A DNA stretch of 64,000 bases from Geobacillus thermoleovorans. Lineage in GTDB: Bacteria; Bacillota; Bacilli; Bacillales; Anoxybacillaceae. Below the pieces are notes generated by a model. It searched no databases. It saw nothing but the letters and a program-made list of their open reading frames with translations, and was not told where the DNA came from. Numbering within the stretch: the stretch's first letter is position 1; every line of letters starts with the position of its first letter. Made by a program: the position numbers and the translations under genes. This document shows, one piece after another, positions 1-7,279 of the stretch. The stretch spans positions 1,963,001-2,027,000 of the forward strand of contig NZ_CP014335.1 in the NCBI RefSeq assembly GCF_001610955.1. The letters run 5' to 3'.

Positions 1-529
1 GATAAATTTCTTCTTCTTCGAAAGTTTGGCTTAATTTTTCGTTTAAATCTTGGGCCGATTTGATATCGTGGCCAAACGGTTTTTCGATAATCAGACGTTT
101 CCAACCTTTTGTGGATCCTAATCCGCTTTCCTTGATGTTCGACGCGATCACATCGAAAAATTCCGGCGCAACAGATAAATAAAACACGCGGTTTTCAGGA
201 ATATTCAATTCTTTTTCCCGTTGTTGAACCATTTCGAGCAACTTTTTATACCCTTGTGCATTTGTTACATTTAAAGAAATATAGCGAAACGCGCGAAGAA
301 ACTCCTTCATTTTGGAACGGTCATTTGTCAAACGTCTGGAAAAGGTTTTTACCGAATTTTCCACATATATTTGAAATGCCTCATCGGATAATTCTCTTTT
401 GCTTACACCAATAATGGAAAATGACTGCGGCATTTTTTGATCAAGAAATAAATTATATAATGCAGGGAAAATTTTTCGTTTCGCTAAATCACCTGTTGCT
501 CCAAACAAGATAAAGGTCATTGAATCCAA
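1..529 (-). CDS. zwf: Glucose-6-phosphate dehydrogenase, N-terminal part (runs off left edge)
   Basis: First step of the oxidative pentose phosphate pathway: oxidises glucose 6-phosphate to 6-phosphogluconolactone with NADP. About 176 codons are visible. The Rossmann coenzyme motif GATGDLAKRKIFP follows at residue ~10, and the RLIIEKPFGHD substrate motif typical of the family is near residue 160. I chose the TTG at 529 because a GGGGGG-type Shine-Dalgarno lies 6-7 nt upstream; the ATG at 520 is the alternative. The C-terminal two thirds lie outside the window. The next leftward-reading gene upstream is the dehydrogenase remnant, so zwf probably has its own promoter in the AT-rich gap 530-600. 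Its nearness to the RuMP genes may be meaningful, because both feed pentose/hexose phosphate interconversion, but that link is inference. Confidence 0.93.
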   Translation of the reverse strand, partial: MDSMTFILFGATGDLAKRKIFPALYNLFLDQKMPQSFSIIGVSKRELSDEAFQIYVENSVKTFSRRLTNDRSKMKEFLRAFRYISLNVTNAQGYKKLLEMVQQREKELNIPENRVFYLSVAPEFFDVIASNIKESGLGSTKGWKRLIIEKPFGHDIKSAQDLNEKLSQTFEEEEIY

Positions 530-602
530 TGTGATCCCCCCTGACTTTTCGAAACATTTTTCAAAAAGAATAAAGTTGATAGAGCAGATATAACGACGTT
601 TA

Positions 603-683
603 CTACATTGCTCGAATTGGTATTTTTATGAAGAGAGCATTCTCTCCAAAATAAATATCGCGAGGAATAGTAAAACGATTCAT
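603..683 (-). pseudogene. N-terminal remnant of an iron-containing alcohol dehydrogenase
   Basis: A strong Shine-Dalgarno (GGAGGG) precedes an ATG at 683 that opens MNRFTIPRDIYFGENAL, which I recognise as the usual N-terminus of butanol-dehydrogenase-type iron alcohol dehydrogenases. After about 17 residues the match is lost and the frame stops at residue 26. The full enzyme would be about 390 aa, so this is a truncated start with its ribosome site and promoter still in place. The upstream region carries the same 44-bp element as hxlA and hxlR (site at 749-792), which suggests the lost enzyme belonged to the formaldehyde/alcohol response. Assignment rests on a short match. A real 26-aa peptide is possible but less likely. 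Confidence 0.55.
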
Positions 684-721
684 GCTGCTCCCTCCAGTAC
701 TCGTGATTGTTTACAGATGCT

Positions 722-792
722 AGTATAATGTGTATAAAACTTATTGAGAAGTACGCACTTTATTATCATGTAGTGACAAAAATATAATATAG
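722..792 (-). promoter_or_regulatory. Promoter and HxlR-type operator (site A) of the dehydrogenase remnant
   Basis: Reading leftward, TATACT (complement of 722-727) is a good -10 box but no fair -35 box stands 16-18 bp upstream, as in activator-dependent promoters. The operator-like block 749-792 (GTACGCACTTTAT, then AGTGACAAAAA and ATAG) matches blocks 916-959 and 6370-6416. It has the same orientation and distance from the -10 box as the hxlA promoter. HxlR as the binder is inferred from gene context. Confidence 0.55.
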
Positions 793-915
793 TGTAAAAA
801 AATATACTTAATGATATAAAAGGCATCCAGATGCAATGAATGGATTGTATTATCCAGAAGGAATGAATACCATTTGCAATGAGTGAAAATAAAAGATATA
901 TAACATTTATTTGTC

Positions 916-967
916 AGTATGTGCTTTATGATTATAAAGTGACAAAAAGTATACCATAGGTTATAAT
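916..967 (+). promoter_or_regulatory. hxlR promoter with HxlR-type operator (site B)
   Basis: Block 916-959 (GTATGTGCTTTATG, AGTGACAAAAAGTATA, CATAG) is a third copy of the element in front of hxlA. TATAAT at 962-967 follows directly, so bound protein would cover the -35/spacer region of hxlR. This fits autoregulation. Relative to its gene the element points the opposite way from sites A and C, which could mean repression here and activation there. Confidence 0.5.
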
Positions 968-986
968 CAACATGGGAGGTGAAACG

Positions 987-1352
987 ATGGGGCACGTTTG
1001 TGGCAAGACGTATAATTGTGAAAAAGAATTAACACTCGCTGTTATTGGCGGTAAATGGAAAATGCTTATTTTATGGCATCTAGGAAAAGGGGGAAAGAAG
1101 CGGTTTAGCGAATTAAAAGCCCTCATGCCTGGGATCACCCAAAGAATGCTTGTTAACCAGCTGCGGGAGCTGGAGCAAGATCGAATTGTTCATCGTGAAG
1201 TCTATCCTGTTGTTCCGCCAAAAGTAGAATATTCATTGACCGAACATGGGAAAAGTTTGATGCCAATTCTTGATGCGATGTATGAATGGGGCAAAAACTA
1301 TATGGAGACGGTCGTAAAGGGGCAAGTAAAAATCAATGAAGCCACTAAGTAG
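987..1352 (+). CDS. hxlR: HxlR-type formaldehyde-responsive transcription regulator
   Basis: 121-aa winged-helix regulator of the HxlR family, which controls the hxlAB ribulose-monophosphate genes in Bacillus in response to formaldehyde. The recognition region is [29 protein letters not shown], followed by a beta wing ([16 protein letters not shown]). I start it at 987 because GGGAGGTGA lies 5 nt upstream; an in-frame ATG at 972 overlaps that site. This start gives [14 protein letters not shown], placing Cys11 and Lys13 where the Bacillus subtilis HxlR formaldehyde sensor pair (a Cys11-Lys13 methylene crosslink) is known. The target genes hxlAB lie 3.7 kb away. An intrinsic terminator follows at 1486-1537. 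Confidence 0.9.
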   Translation: MGHVCGKTYNCEKELTLAVIGGKWKMLILWHLGKGGKKRFSELKALMPGITQRMLVNQLRELEQDRIVHREVYPVVPPKVEYSLTEHGKSLMPILDAMYEWGKNYMETVVKGQVKINEATK

Positions 1353-1485
1353 AAAGCTTTCTCCGTTATGAAAGCTTCGAAAACACTCTGCGTGTATGTA
1401 TATGTACTTTTCTTTTTTTGCTGGTAAACAAAGAAATACACACATGAAGATGATGAGGAAAGCAATAAGTTTTATATTAGACGCG

Positions 1486-1537
1486 AAAAACCAACGGACA
1501 ACCATCTTTATGAAAGATCCGCTGTCCGTTGGTTTTT
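1486..1537. terminator. Strong bidirectional intrinsic terminator after hxlR
   Basis: Arms 1486-1500 (AAAAACCAACGGACA) and 1523-1537 are perfect reverse complements, 15 bp, with a 22-nt loop and A/T tracts on both sides. The rest of the 1353-1842 gap is AT-rich and holds no other gene I can support. The promoter for the GNAT pair must lie in 1600-1830. Confidence 0.85.
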
Positions 1538-1842
1538 CTGTATATACGTTGATGACTGTTGATTGAGTCCCGAAAATGGCGTAAAAAGAAAAACGGCAAA
1601 AAAGTGCTTTTGTTTTCCAGTGATCCAAGTTCACTGACAATAATGAGGACTTGACATGGCTGTTCGAATGCGAGGATGGTCTGGAAAAAATATTCCGAAT
1701 TTCTTTTTTAGGTATAATTTTTCACACTATGTAACACGAAAGTATCTACTTGTTAAATGGAATGATGTGCCTAATAATATCAGTATCGCCACATGAATGG
1801 GCGATACATTGCTAGATGGATAACGAGAGAGGAGGGGTAAGA

Positions 1843-2517
1843 ATGTATCGAAAGGAGTTTTATGTCTTTGACCAAGACCATCCTGTTCCAGCAGTGATCC
1901 GAAATTATGAAGAAAAAGACTTTCCTGGCTTAATCCTCATCCAACAGGAAAGTTTCCCGCCACCATTCCCCTCTGAGTTATGGTGGAACACGGAACAATT
2001 GAAAAATCATGTTACGCTCTTTCCAGAGGGAGCCTTATGTGTTGAGGTGAATGGTGAAATTGCGGGGTCAATGACAGGGCTTATTGTCGACTTTGATCCC
2101 AGCCATCCAGACCATACATGGGAAGAGATCACGGATAATGGATATATCCGTAACCATAACCCAAACGGGAATACGCTTTATGTCGTTGATATTGGCGTGC
2201 GCCCTGCCTACCGCAAATTGGGGCTGGGAAAATGGCTGATGCTATCCATGTATGAAGTGGTTGTTCATTTGGGACTAGAGCGGCTGTTAGGCGGAGGGAG
2301 GATGCCTGGCTATCATAAAAAAGCGCATGAGATGACAGCGGAGCAATATCTCGAAGCGGTAGTAAAAGGCGAATTGAAGGATCCTGTTATTACCTTCCTG
2401 CTTCGCTGCGGCCGCACACCGGTCAAAGTGGTGGCGAACTATTTAGAAGATGAAGAATCGTGCAATTATGTTGCACTGATGGAATGGAAAAATCCTTTTT
2501 ATCGCTCAAAATCTTAA
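1843..2517 (+). CDS. GNAT family N-acetyltransferase
   Basis: 224-aa protein of the GCN5-related acetyltransferase superfamily, transferring acetyl from acetyl-CoA to an amine. Motif A is visible as LYVVDIGVRPAYRKLGLGKWLM (about residues 107-128), with R/K-x-x-G-L-G as the pyrophosphate-binding loop. It is longer than a minimal GNAT, with an N-terminal lead and a C-terminal extension ending in a conserved-looking NYVALMEW segment. Start 1843 is set by GAGAGGAGGGG 5 nt upstream; an ATG at 1816 is in frame but lacks a site. It is co-directional with a second GNAT 6 nt downstream and with bpsA. Because bpsA makes a polyamine, polyamine or aminopropyl substrates are an attractive guess, but the substrate cannot be read from the sequence. 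Confidence 0.8.
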   Translation: MYRKEFYVFDQDHPVPAVIRNYEEKDFPGLILIQQESFPPPFPSELWWNTEQLKNHVTLFPEGALCVEVNGEIAGSMTGLIVDFDPSHPDHTWEEITDNGYIRNHNPNGNTLYVVDIGVRPAYRKLGLGKWLMLSMYEVVVHLGLERLLGGGRMPGYHKKAHEMTAEQYLEAVVKGELKDPVITFLLRCGRTPVKVVANYLEDEESCNYVALMEWKNPFYRSKS

Positions 2518-2523
2518 AGGAGA

Positions 2524-3204
2524 ATGATGAAGATGGAGTATCGCAGAATTACGAGCATTGAAGACCCTTTGTTTAAGAAAATGCATCAATTGATGCAAAA
2601 TGTATTTCCTCCGGAAGAAGTATTAGCATTTGATTTGTGGAAAGAGCCTCTGGAAGATCCGGGAATTCGTGTGTGCGTTGCTGTTCACGAAGGAGAGGTA
2701 GTAGGCGCGACTGAGTACCGCTATTATGAAGATTTAAATGTCGCTATTACAGATTTTACCATTATCGGCCAAGCAGGTCTGGGGATCGGTCGATTTTTAG
2801 CTAAAAAGCGACTGGAGGATTTGCAAAATTGGGCCGCTGCAAATGGAAAGCAGTTGTATGGCATGTTCGCCGAGATTTATGATCCTTACCGGATGGAGCA
2901 TTATGAATTTGGTGGGATTAAGCCGATGGATCCATATGTTCGTCGTGAGGTATTATCTCATTTGGGATATAAGCGGCTTGACTTCCCTTATGTCCATCCA
3001 TCATGGAACAATGATGGAGAAGCCGTAACCGGGCTTGATCTTTGTTTCCTTCCGATGGACGATAGCGTGAATGAACTTCCAGCGGATCTTGTTGTGAAGT
3101 TTTTGAAACGTTATTATTCTGTCTTATCGAACAAACCAAGGGATTGGTATGAAATGATGGAAAAACTAGAGGCGAAAAATACCATACCGCTATTACCGAT
3201 TTAA
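2524..3204 (+). CDS. GNAT-like N-acetyltransferase, second of pair
   Basis: About 226 aa. The core VAVHEGEVVGATEYRYYEDLNVAITDFTII, followed by GLGIGRFLAKKRLEDLQNWA, looks like GNAT beta4-alpha3 with a Gly-rich acetyl-CoA loop (QAGLGIGR). The rest is divergent and longer than usual. Three possible ATGs lie at 2524, 2527 and 2533. AAAGGAG at 2516-2522 favours 2527 or 2533 over 2524. It starts just after the first GNAT stop, so the two are probably translated from one mRNA. No terminator is obvious in the 287-nt gap to bpsA, which holds no other gene. Function beyond acyl transfer is unknown. Confidence 0.7.
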   Translation: MMKMEYRRITSIEDPLFKKMHQLMQNVFPPEEVLAFDLWKEPLEDPGIRVCVAVHEGEVVGATEYRYYEDLNVAITDFTIIGQAGLGIGRFLAKKRLEDLQNWAAANGKQLYGMFAEIYDPYRMEHYEFGGIKPMDPYVRREVLSHLGYKRLDFPYVHPSWNNDGEAVTGLDLCFLPMDDSVNELPADLVVKFLKRYYSVLSNKPRDWYEMMEKLEAKNTIPLLPI

Positions 3205-3491
3205 ACCTTAATAAAAACACAATGCTTATGAACTCTAAAAAATTCTTCCAACTTCAGCGCGTCCTTTATCGTTTCCCTATCGAAAGCAGCAAAAATGCTA
3301 TTTCGATACCTGAAAGGTGAAGGATGCTTTATTTTTCGGATGATTGTTAGGCCTCACACTAGGAAGACAGGCGTTCCAAAAAAACGTTTGAACCGCTGCT
3401 ATCTATGTTTCATGTCGCTCCTTTCGATGAAAACGAAGGGGTGCCGGAGTGGAATGGTCTTTACTCTTTTAGGGCGAAAGGAGTGATACCC

Positions 3492-4535
3492 ATGTCGAAA
3501 GTCGGCATTGCTGCGGAAAGTCGTCGGATCGACACGCTTCTGCTTCGTGCGCTTTACTTTGGTCCCAAATCCTACTGGGAACTGATGCGGGCAGGGAAAG
3601 CCCAGACGCACCAAGTGCTGAAGGCGCTGCAGTCGCTCTTGGAGGGCGAGCTGGCGGCCTACAACGGCGACCGCTTTGTGATCACTGAGAAAGGGCGTCG
3701 TCAGGCAGAAACTATGGGCCTAGAACGGGTGACCGAACAGCGCTGTGAGGCTTGCGCGGGGCGCGGCATTGTTCTGAGACCGCCTTTTGACAGCGTCCTT
3801 GCTGCTTTTCAAGATATTGTAGCCATGCGACCCAAGGCGACACCCGACTTTGACCAAGGGTATGTGACGCCCGAGACAACCGTGCGGCGGCTGGCCCTGA
3901 TGGCCCAACAGGGAGATCTGATGGGACGAGACATTTTGCTACTGGGCGATGATGACCTTACAAGCATTGCGGCCGCGCTCTCGGGGCTGCCGCGGCGCAT
4001 CTGTGTCCTGGATGTGGATGAGCGCATTGTCCGCTTTATCCGCGATGTGGCTCAGGACCAAGGTTGGGACCACATCCACGCCGAGGTCTACGACGTGCGG
4101 GATGAATTGCCGTCCCATCTCCGTGGCCAGTTTGATGTGTTCTTCACGGACCCGGTCGACACCGTCAAGGGCCTCCTGCTTTTTTTAAGCCGCTGCACAG
4201 AGGGGGTGCGTGGGCCCGGTGCCGCGGGCTATTTTGGACTCTCTTACTTGGAGGCCTCTTGGCGGAAATGGCGGCAGATCCAGCAGGGCATCCTTGACAT
4301 AGGCTTTGCCATCACTGACATGCTGAGCGCCTTCCAAGACTATCAGTTAGAGGATATTGTGTTCCTAGACTGGGCGCGCATGGCACCGGTGCCGGTCAAA
4401 GAACCCGATATCCCCTTCTACGTCAGCACCGTCTATCGCTTAGAGATGGTCGAGGAGCCTCGGCCCCTCTTTTTCGGGCGGGTGGAGTTTGGGCAGGACT
4501 TCTACTACGACGAAGAGTTCTGCGTCAAAGAATAG
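3492..4535 (+). CDS. bpsA: Branched-chain polyamine synthase, N4-bis(aminopropyl)spermidine synthase
   Basis: 347 aa, close to the ~350 aa of characterised BpsA. The family (PF01861, formerly DUF43) transfers two aminopropyl groups from decarboxylated S-adenosylmethionine to the N4 of spermidine, giving a branched quaternary polyamine used by thermophiles to stabilise nucleic acids. Visible: an N-terminal winged helix (about 1-75), a CEAC pair at 85-88, a Rossmann methyltransferase-like fold with the hallmark GDDDLTS at about 152-158, a second acidic strand ICVLDVDERIV, and FFTDPVD near 216. The GDDD acidic cluster is the known catalytic centre of BpsA. Start 3492 follows GAAAGGAG; an in-frame ATG at 3405 lacks a ribosome site. 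The gene is much more GC-rich than its neighbours, suggesting transfer from another thermophile. Two GNAT genes precede it. Confidence 0.85.
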   Translation: MSKVGIAAESRRIDTLLLRALYFGPKSYWELMRAGKAQTHQVLKALQSLLEGELAAYNGDRFVITEKGRRQAETMGLERVTEQRCEACAGRGIVLRPPFDSVLAAFQDIVAMRPKATPDFDQGYVTPETTVRRLALMAQQGDLMGRDILLLGDDDLTSIAAALSGLPRRICVLDVDERIVRFIRDVAQDQGWDHIHAEVYDVRDELPSHLRGQFDVFFTDPVDTVKGLLLFLSRCTEGVRGPGAAGYFGLSYLEASWRKWRQIQQGILDIGFAITDMLSAFQDYQLEDIVFLDWARMAPVPVKEPDIPFYVSTVYRLEMVEEPRPLFFGRVEFGQDFYYDEEFCVKE

Positions 4536-4549
4536 CGATAAAGACTGCT

Positions 4550-4585
4550 CGCCCTCGGTAACGGGTATTCCCGCCGCCGAGGGCG
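4550..4585 (+). terminator. GC-rich hairpin after bpsA
   Basis: CGCCCTCGG (4550-4558) pairs with CCGAGGGCG (4577-4585). There is no clear T-run behind it, so it may be a weak or Rho-dependent terminator or a 3' stabiliser. Confidence 0.5.
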
Positions 4586-4926
4586 GACGTTTGTACGCCG
4601 TTTCCTGACACCCGCATGCGGAGTTGCGTTCTTCAAAGTTTGCTGAATCACATTTATTACCACAGCAGGATTTTACCGATGGATTATGGCAGGCAACAGA
4701 CTTTTTAAAGTTTTTGACGCCGTTTGCAACCATTAAAGGAGTGGTCATCCGATTTTGAAACAAGTCTTGGCAAACGCCACGTTCCAACTATAACCGATTT
4801 GATTTGTAATGATCATCGAGGGAATGCTGATAGTGGGAGAGCGACTGATGTGTACGAAGAGAATGATAATGTTCAAACTGTTGGAGGACTATCATGGATC
4901 GATCACAAGAATCCAATCTCCCGATC
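4586..4926. other. Intergenic stretch without a supportable gene
   Basis: Between the bpsA hairpin and the hxlB terminator I see only short open frames. One rightward frame (about 4646-4758) reads DGLWQATDFLKFLTPFATIKG before a stop and looks like a protein C-terminus, but I do not recognise the family. It may be the tail of a lost gene. Confidence 0.3.
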
Positions 4927-4976
4927 AAAAAAAGACCGCAAAGCGTTTCTTAAAGAAAGCTTTGCGGTCTTTTCTC
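4927..4976. terminator. Intrinsic terminator of hxlAB (bidirectional)
   Basis: AAAAGACCGCAAAGC (4930-4944) and its exact complement at 4959-4973 form a 15-bp stem with a 14-nt loop, flanked by A and T runs. It lies 90 bp beyond the hxlB stop and can also stop rightward transcription from the bpsA side. Confidence 0.8.
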
Positions 4977-5063
4977 CTTTCCCCCGTGATCAAGTTGAAA
5001 ATTTCGTTTAAATAGTTTAAAATTTTGAATGGTTAAAGATGTCTGCGCAAGAATCCCTTTACT

Positions 5064-5624
5064 CTATTCCAGATTGGCATGTCTTTTAAACATGGTATTG
5101 GAGTCCAATCCCTTTTTCTCCATGCATCTTAATATGATGGCATCATAGAATAGTAAAAGGGTTTGCTCAAAAAGCGATCCCATTGGCTGTATCGTTTTGT
5201 ATCCATTATCTGACTGGTCTTTAGGCGAGCCAGGCAATTTGACCGTAATATCAGCCAATTGTCCAATGGTCGATTCAGGGAAAATGGTCACTAACGCTAC
5301 GGTAGCCCCTAAACTTTTCGCTTTTTCAGCCATGGAAACTAAACTTCTCGTTTCCCCTGAACCCGATCCAATGATCAAAATGTCGTCTTGTTCTAGGTTA
5401 GGGGTGATGGTTTCGCCTACTACATAGGCGTCTAACCCCATGTGCATCATTCGCATCGCAAAAGATTTGGACATAAATCCAGATCTGCCTGCGCCAGCTA
5501 CAAAAATTTTCTTTGCTTCGAGAATCCCATTTACCAATTTTTCCGCTTCTTCCGCGGCGATTAAATCGGCTGTCCCATTTAACTCTTTGATGATTTTGCC
5601 TAAATATTGCGTAGCTTGCATCAT
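5064..5624 (-). CDS. hxlB: 6-phospho-3-hexuloisomerase
   Basis: 186 aa, the normal length. It converts 3-hexulose 6-phosphate to fructose 6-phosphate, the second step of formaldehyde fixation in the ribulose monophosphate pathway; cytoplasmic. It is a single SIS domain: FVAGAGRSGFMSKSFAMRMMHMG (about 40-62) and LIIGSGSGETRSLVSMAEKAK (about 84-104) give the two phosphosugar-binding loops. The tail IILRCMEKKGLDSNTMFKRHANLE matches the family. Its ATG directly follows the hxlA stop (TGA-ATG-ATG), so translation is coupled. The operon ends at the 4927-4976 terminator. Confidence 0.95.
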   Translation of the reverse strand: MMQATQYLGKIIKELNGTADLIAAEEAEKLVNGILEAKKIFVAGAGRSGFMSKSFAMRMMHMGLDAYVVGETITPNLEQDDILIIGSGSGETRSLVSMAEKAKSLGATVALVTIFPESTIGQLADITVKLPGSPKDQSDNGYKTIQPMGSLFEQTLLLFYDAIILRCMEKKGLDSNTMFKRHANLE

Positions 5625-6260
5625 TCATTCACCTTGTTGGATCATTTTTTTCATTTCAGCGGCTACAGCTCGTTTATCTTCTTGACCAGTAATACCGCCG
5701 CCTACGATGATAAGATCAGGTTTTGCTTTAATGACTTCAGGCAATGTGTTTAATTTAATGCCGCCTGCGATCGCAGTTTTTGCGTTTTTCACGACACGTT
5801 TGATTGTGGCAAGATCTTCAAGAGAGTTTTTGCCGACTGCTTGAAGATCATAACCTGTGTGTACGCAAATATAGTCGACTCCAAACCCATCTACTTCTTT
5901 CGCCCGTTCTTCTAAATTTTTAACCCCGATCATGTCCACCAATATTTTTTTGCCTTGTTTTTTAGCTTCTTCCACAGCACCTTTGATGGACAAATCTTCA
6001 GCAACTCCAAGTATCGTGATAATGTCGGCTCCAGCTTCGGACGCTTTCATGACTTCATATGCGGCTGCATCCATGATTTTTAAGTCTGCCAATACTTTTA
6101 AGTGAGGAAATTCTTGTTTGATTTCTTTTACGGCTCTAAGACCTTCATTAATGATAACTGGAGTGCCGATTTCTACAATATCCACATACTCCTCGACTTC
6201 TTTTACTAATTGTTTCGCTTCTGGAATGTTTACGAGATCCAATGCTAATTGTAATTCCAT
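5625..6260 (-). CDS. hxlA: 3-hexulose-6-phosphate synthase
   Basis: 211 aa. It condenses formaldehyde with ribulose 5-phosphate to 3-hexulose 6-phosphate; in Bacillus this detoxifies formaldehyde. It belongs to the OMP-decarboxylase/HPS/KGPDC superfamily: a TIM barrel opening MELQLALDLVN, with the ADLKIMD catalytic D-x-K-x-x-D motif at about 59-65 and a phosphate-binding end IIVGGGITGQED. Start 6260 is set by GTGAAGGAT 5 nt upstream; an in-frame ATG at 6278 would overlap the ribosome site. It is first gene of the hxlAB operon behind an HxlR-type promoter at 6344-6416. Confidence 0.95.
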   Translation of the reverse strand: MELQLALDLVNIPEAKQLVKEVEEYVDIVEIGTPVIINEGLRAVKEIKQEFPHLKVLADLKIMDAAAYEVMKASEAGADIITILGVAEDLSIKGAVEEAKKQGKKILVDMIGVKNLEERAKEVDGFGVDYICVHTGYDLQAVGKNSLEDLATIKRVVKNAKTAIAGGIKLNTLPEVIKAKPDLIIVGGGITGQEDKRAVAAEMKKMIQQGE

Positions 6261-6343
6261 GAATCCTTCACCTCTCATAAAAATTTTATTGTAGGTTGCA
6301 TAAGCAGTAGTATTTTTATGTGTTTATCTCTTACACACTGATG

Positions 6344-6416
6344 AGTATACTATGTATGTTTTATCTTTAAAAGTACGCACTTTATTTTTACATAGTATTA
6401 AAAAATATACTATTGG
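6344..6416 (-). promoter_or_regulatory. hxlAB promoter with HxlR-type operator (site C)
   Basis: Leftward -10 TATACT (complement of 6344-6349) without a good -35. The block 6370-6416 (AAGTACGCACTTTAT, then ATAGTATTAAAAAATATACTATTGG) matches sites A and B over about 44 positions. Placement just upstream of the -35 region fits activation by HxlR, as known for B. subtilis hxlAB. Confidence 0.7.
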
Positions 6417-6580
6417 TTATTATTTATACTCTTTTACTTTTGAATGCAACCTGGAAAGAGGGGCTCTCCATTTCCAGACAAATTTTATTTTGAAATGGCC
6501 CAAAAATAAGAAAAGCAATATGCTATCCATTGCTTGTGGCATTAACTGAAGAACTGTTTCTTTGTCAAACCATATGTAAA

Positions 6581-6931
6581 AAGGGGGCTGACCCAAAAGA
6601 TTGTCTTTCTTCATGCAAGATACAATATATAGTTTTGTAAGGGTGTTTCGCGCGTATATATGGTGATCAGAAAGGGTGTCCCGTTACTTTTGGGACACCC
6701 TCCGAAAACGCCGGATTTTATTTGTTGGTCGCGCGAAAAAAAACAGTGTTCAATAGCATTGCCACCGAATCCTTTCAGCAATGGGTGGCGTGGTTGTGCA
6801 TTGGGAAAAGCATTCAAGAAGTGACACAATGGTTATGCATAGCTTATACCACCGTGGAACGATGGTTTTACCAACACGCGCCTGTGCTTTTGCCTGAATC
6901 GAGTCCTACAGTGATCTGTGTGAGGTTGTAG
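6581..6931 (+). mobile_element. Remnant of an IS element (ISL3-like helix-turn-helix fragment and terminal sequences)
   Basis: GGGGGCTGACCCAAAAGA near 6581 resembles IS terminal repeats. A hairpin AGGGTGTCCC/GGGACACCCT sits at 6673-6701. Then an open frame (about 6722-6931) contains FQQWVAWLCIGKSIQEVTQWL and AYTTVERWFYQHAP, a transposase-type helix-turn-helix, cut off at both ends. The family call is tentative; I can only say transposase DNA-binding fragment. The 6417-6580 stretch holds nothing I recognise. Confidence 0.5.
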
Positions 6932-7196
6932 ACATACCAGACCGGCTCGCTGTATCCATTCCTTCGGGTGAGCTTCATCCAGAACCGGCGGGCGCTTCGG
7001 ATGAGCCGTCCCGCCATGGTGATCACTGTCTGGATGATCGTTTTGATCCAGTAGCGTTTCACGTGATGATGTAAGGGATGGCGCGGATCGCTCAAAATAG
7101 TTTCGTTTGATGAAGCAAATAGCCGACCAGGACCAAACCGGCACTGGGAATGATGGGTTCATCCGTCAATACCAAACGAATCGGGAAGTCTTTCAT
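6925..7196 (-). mobile_element. IS1380-like transposase relic with internal deletion
   Basis: Leftward from about 7196, the frame reads MKDFPIRLVLTDEP, then PSAGLVLVGYLLHQTKLF, the typical start of IS1380-type transposases, and then breaks at a stop (about 7100). Fragments RSARRFWMKLTRRNGYSEP and VWYVYNLTQITVGLDS resemble the transposase C-terminus. More than 300 residues of the middle are gone, so it cannot be active. Confidence 0.55.
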
Positions 7197-7279
7197 GATT
7201 TCACCTGCTTAGTGAAGACTCATCAACCTTGTTCATCCTTAGCGTATCAACGGTTCGCGAGGATTGTAAAGATGTTTTG

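Noticed and set aside
4894..4953. 19-codon frame MDRSQESNLPIKKRPQSVS with a fair ribosome site
   Set aside because: Its end lies inside the terminator stem 4930-4973, so the match to a ribosome site is probably chance.
6673..6701. AGGGTGTCCC/GGGACACCCT hairpin considered as terminator or riboswitch
   Set aside because: It lies within IS-relic DNA with no gene behind it; best read as part of an IS end.
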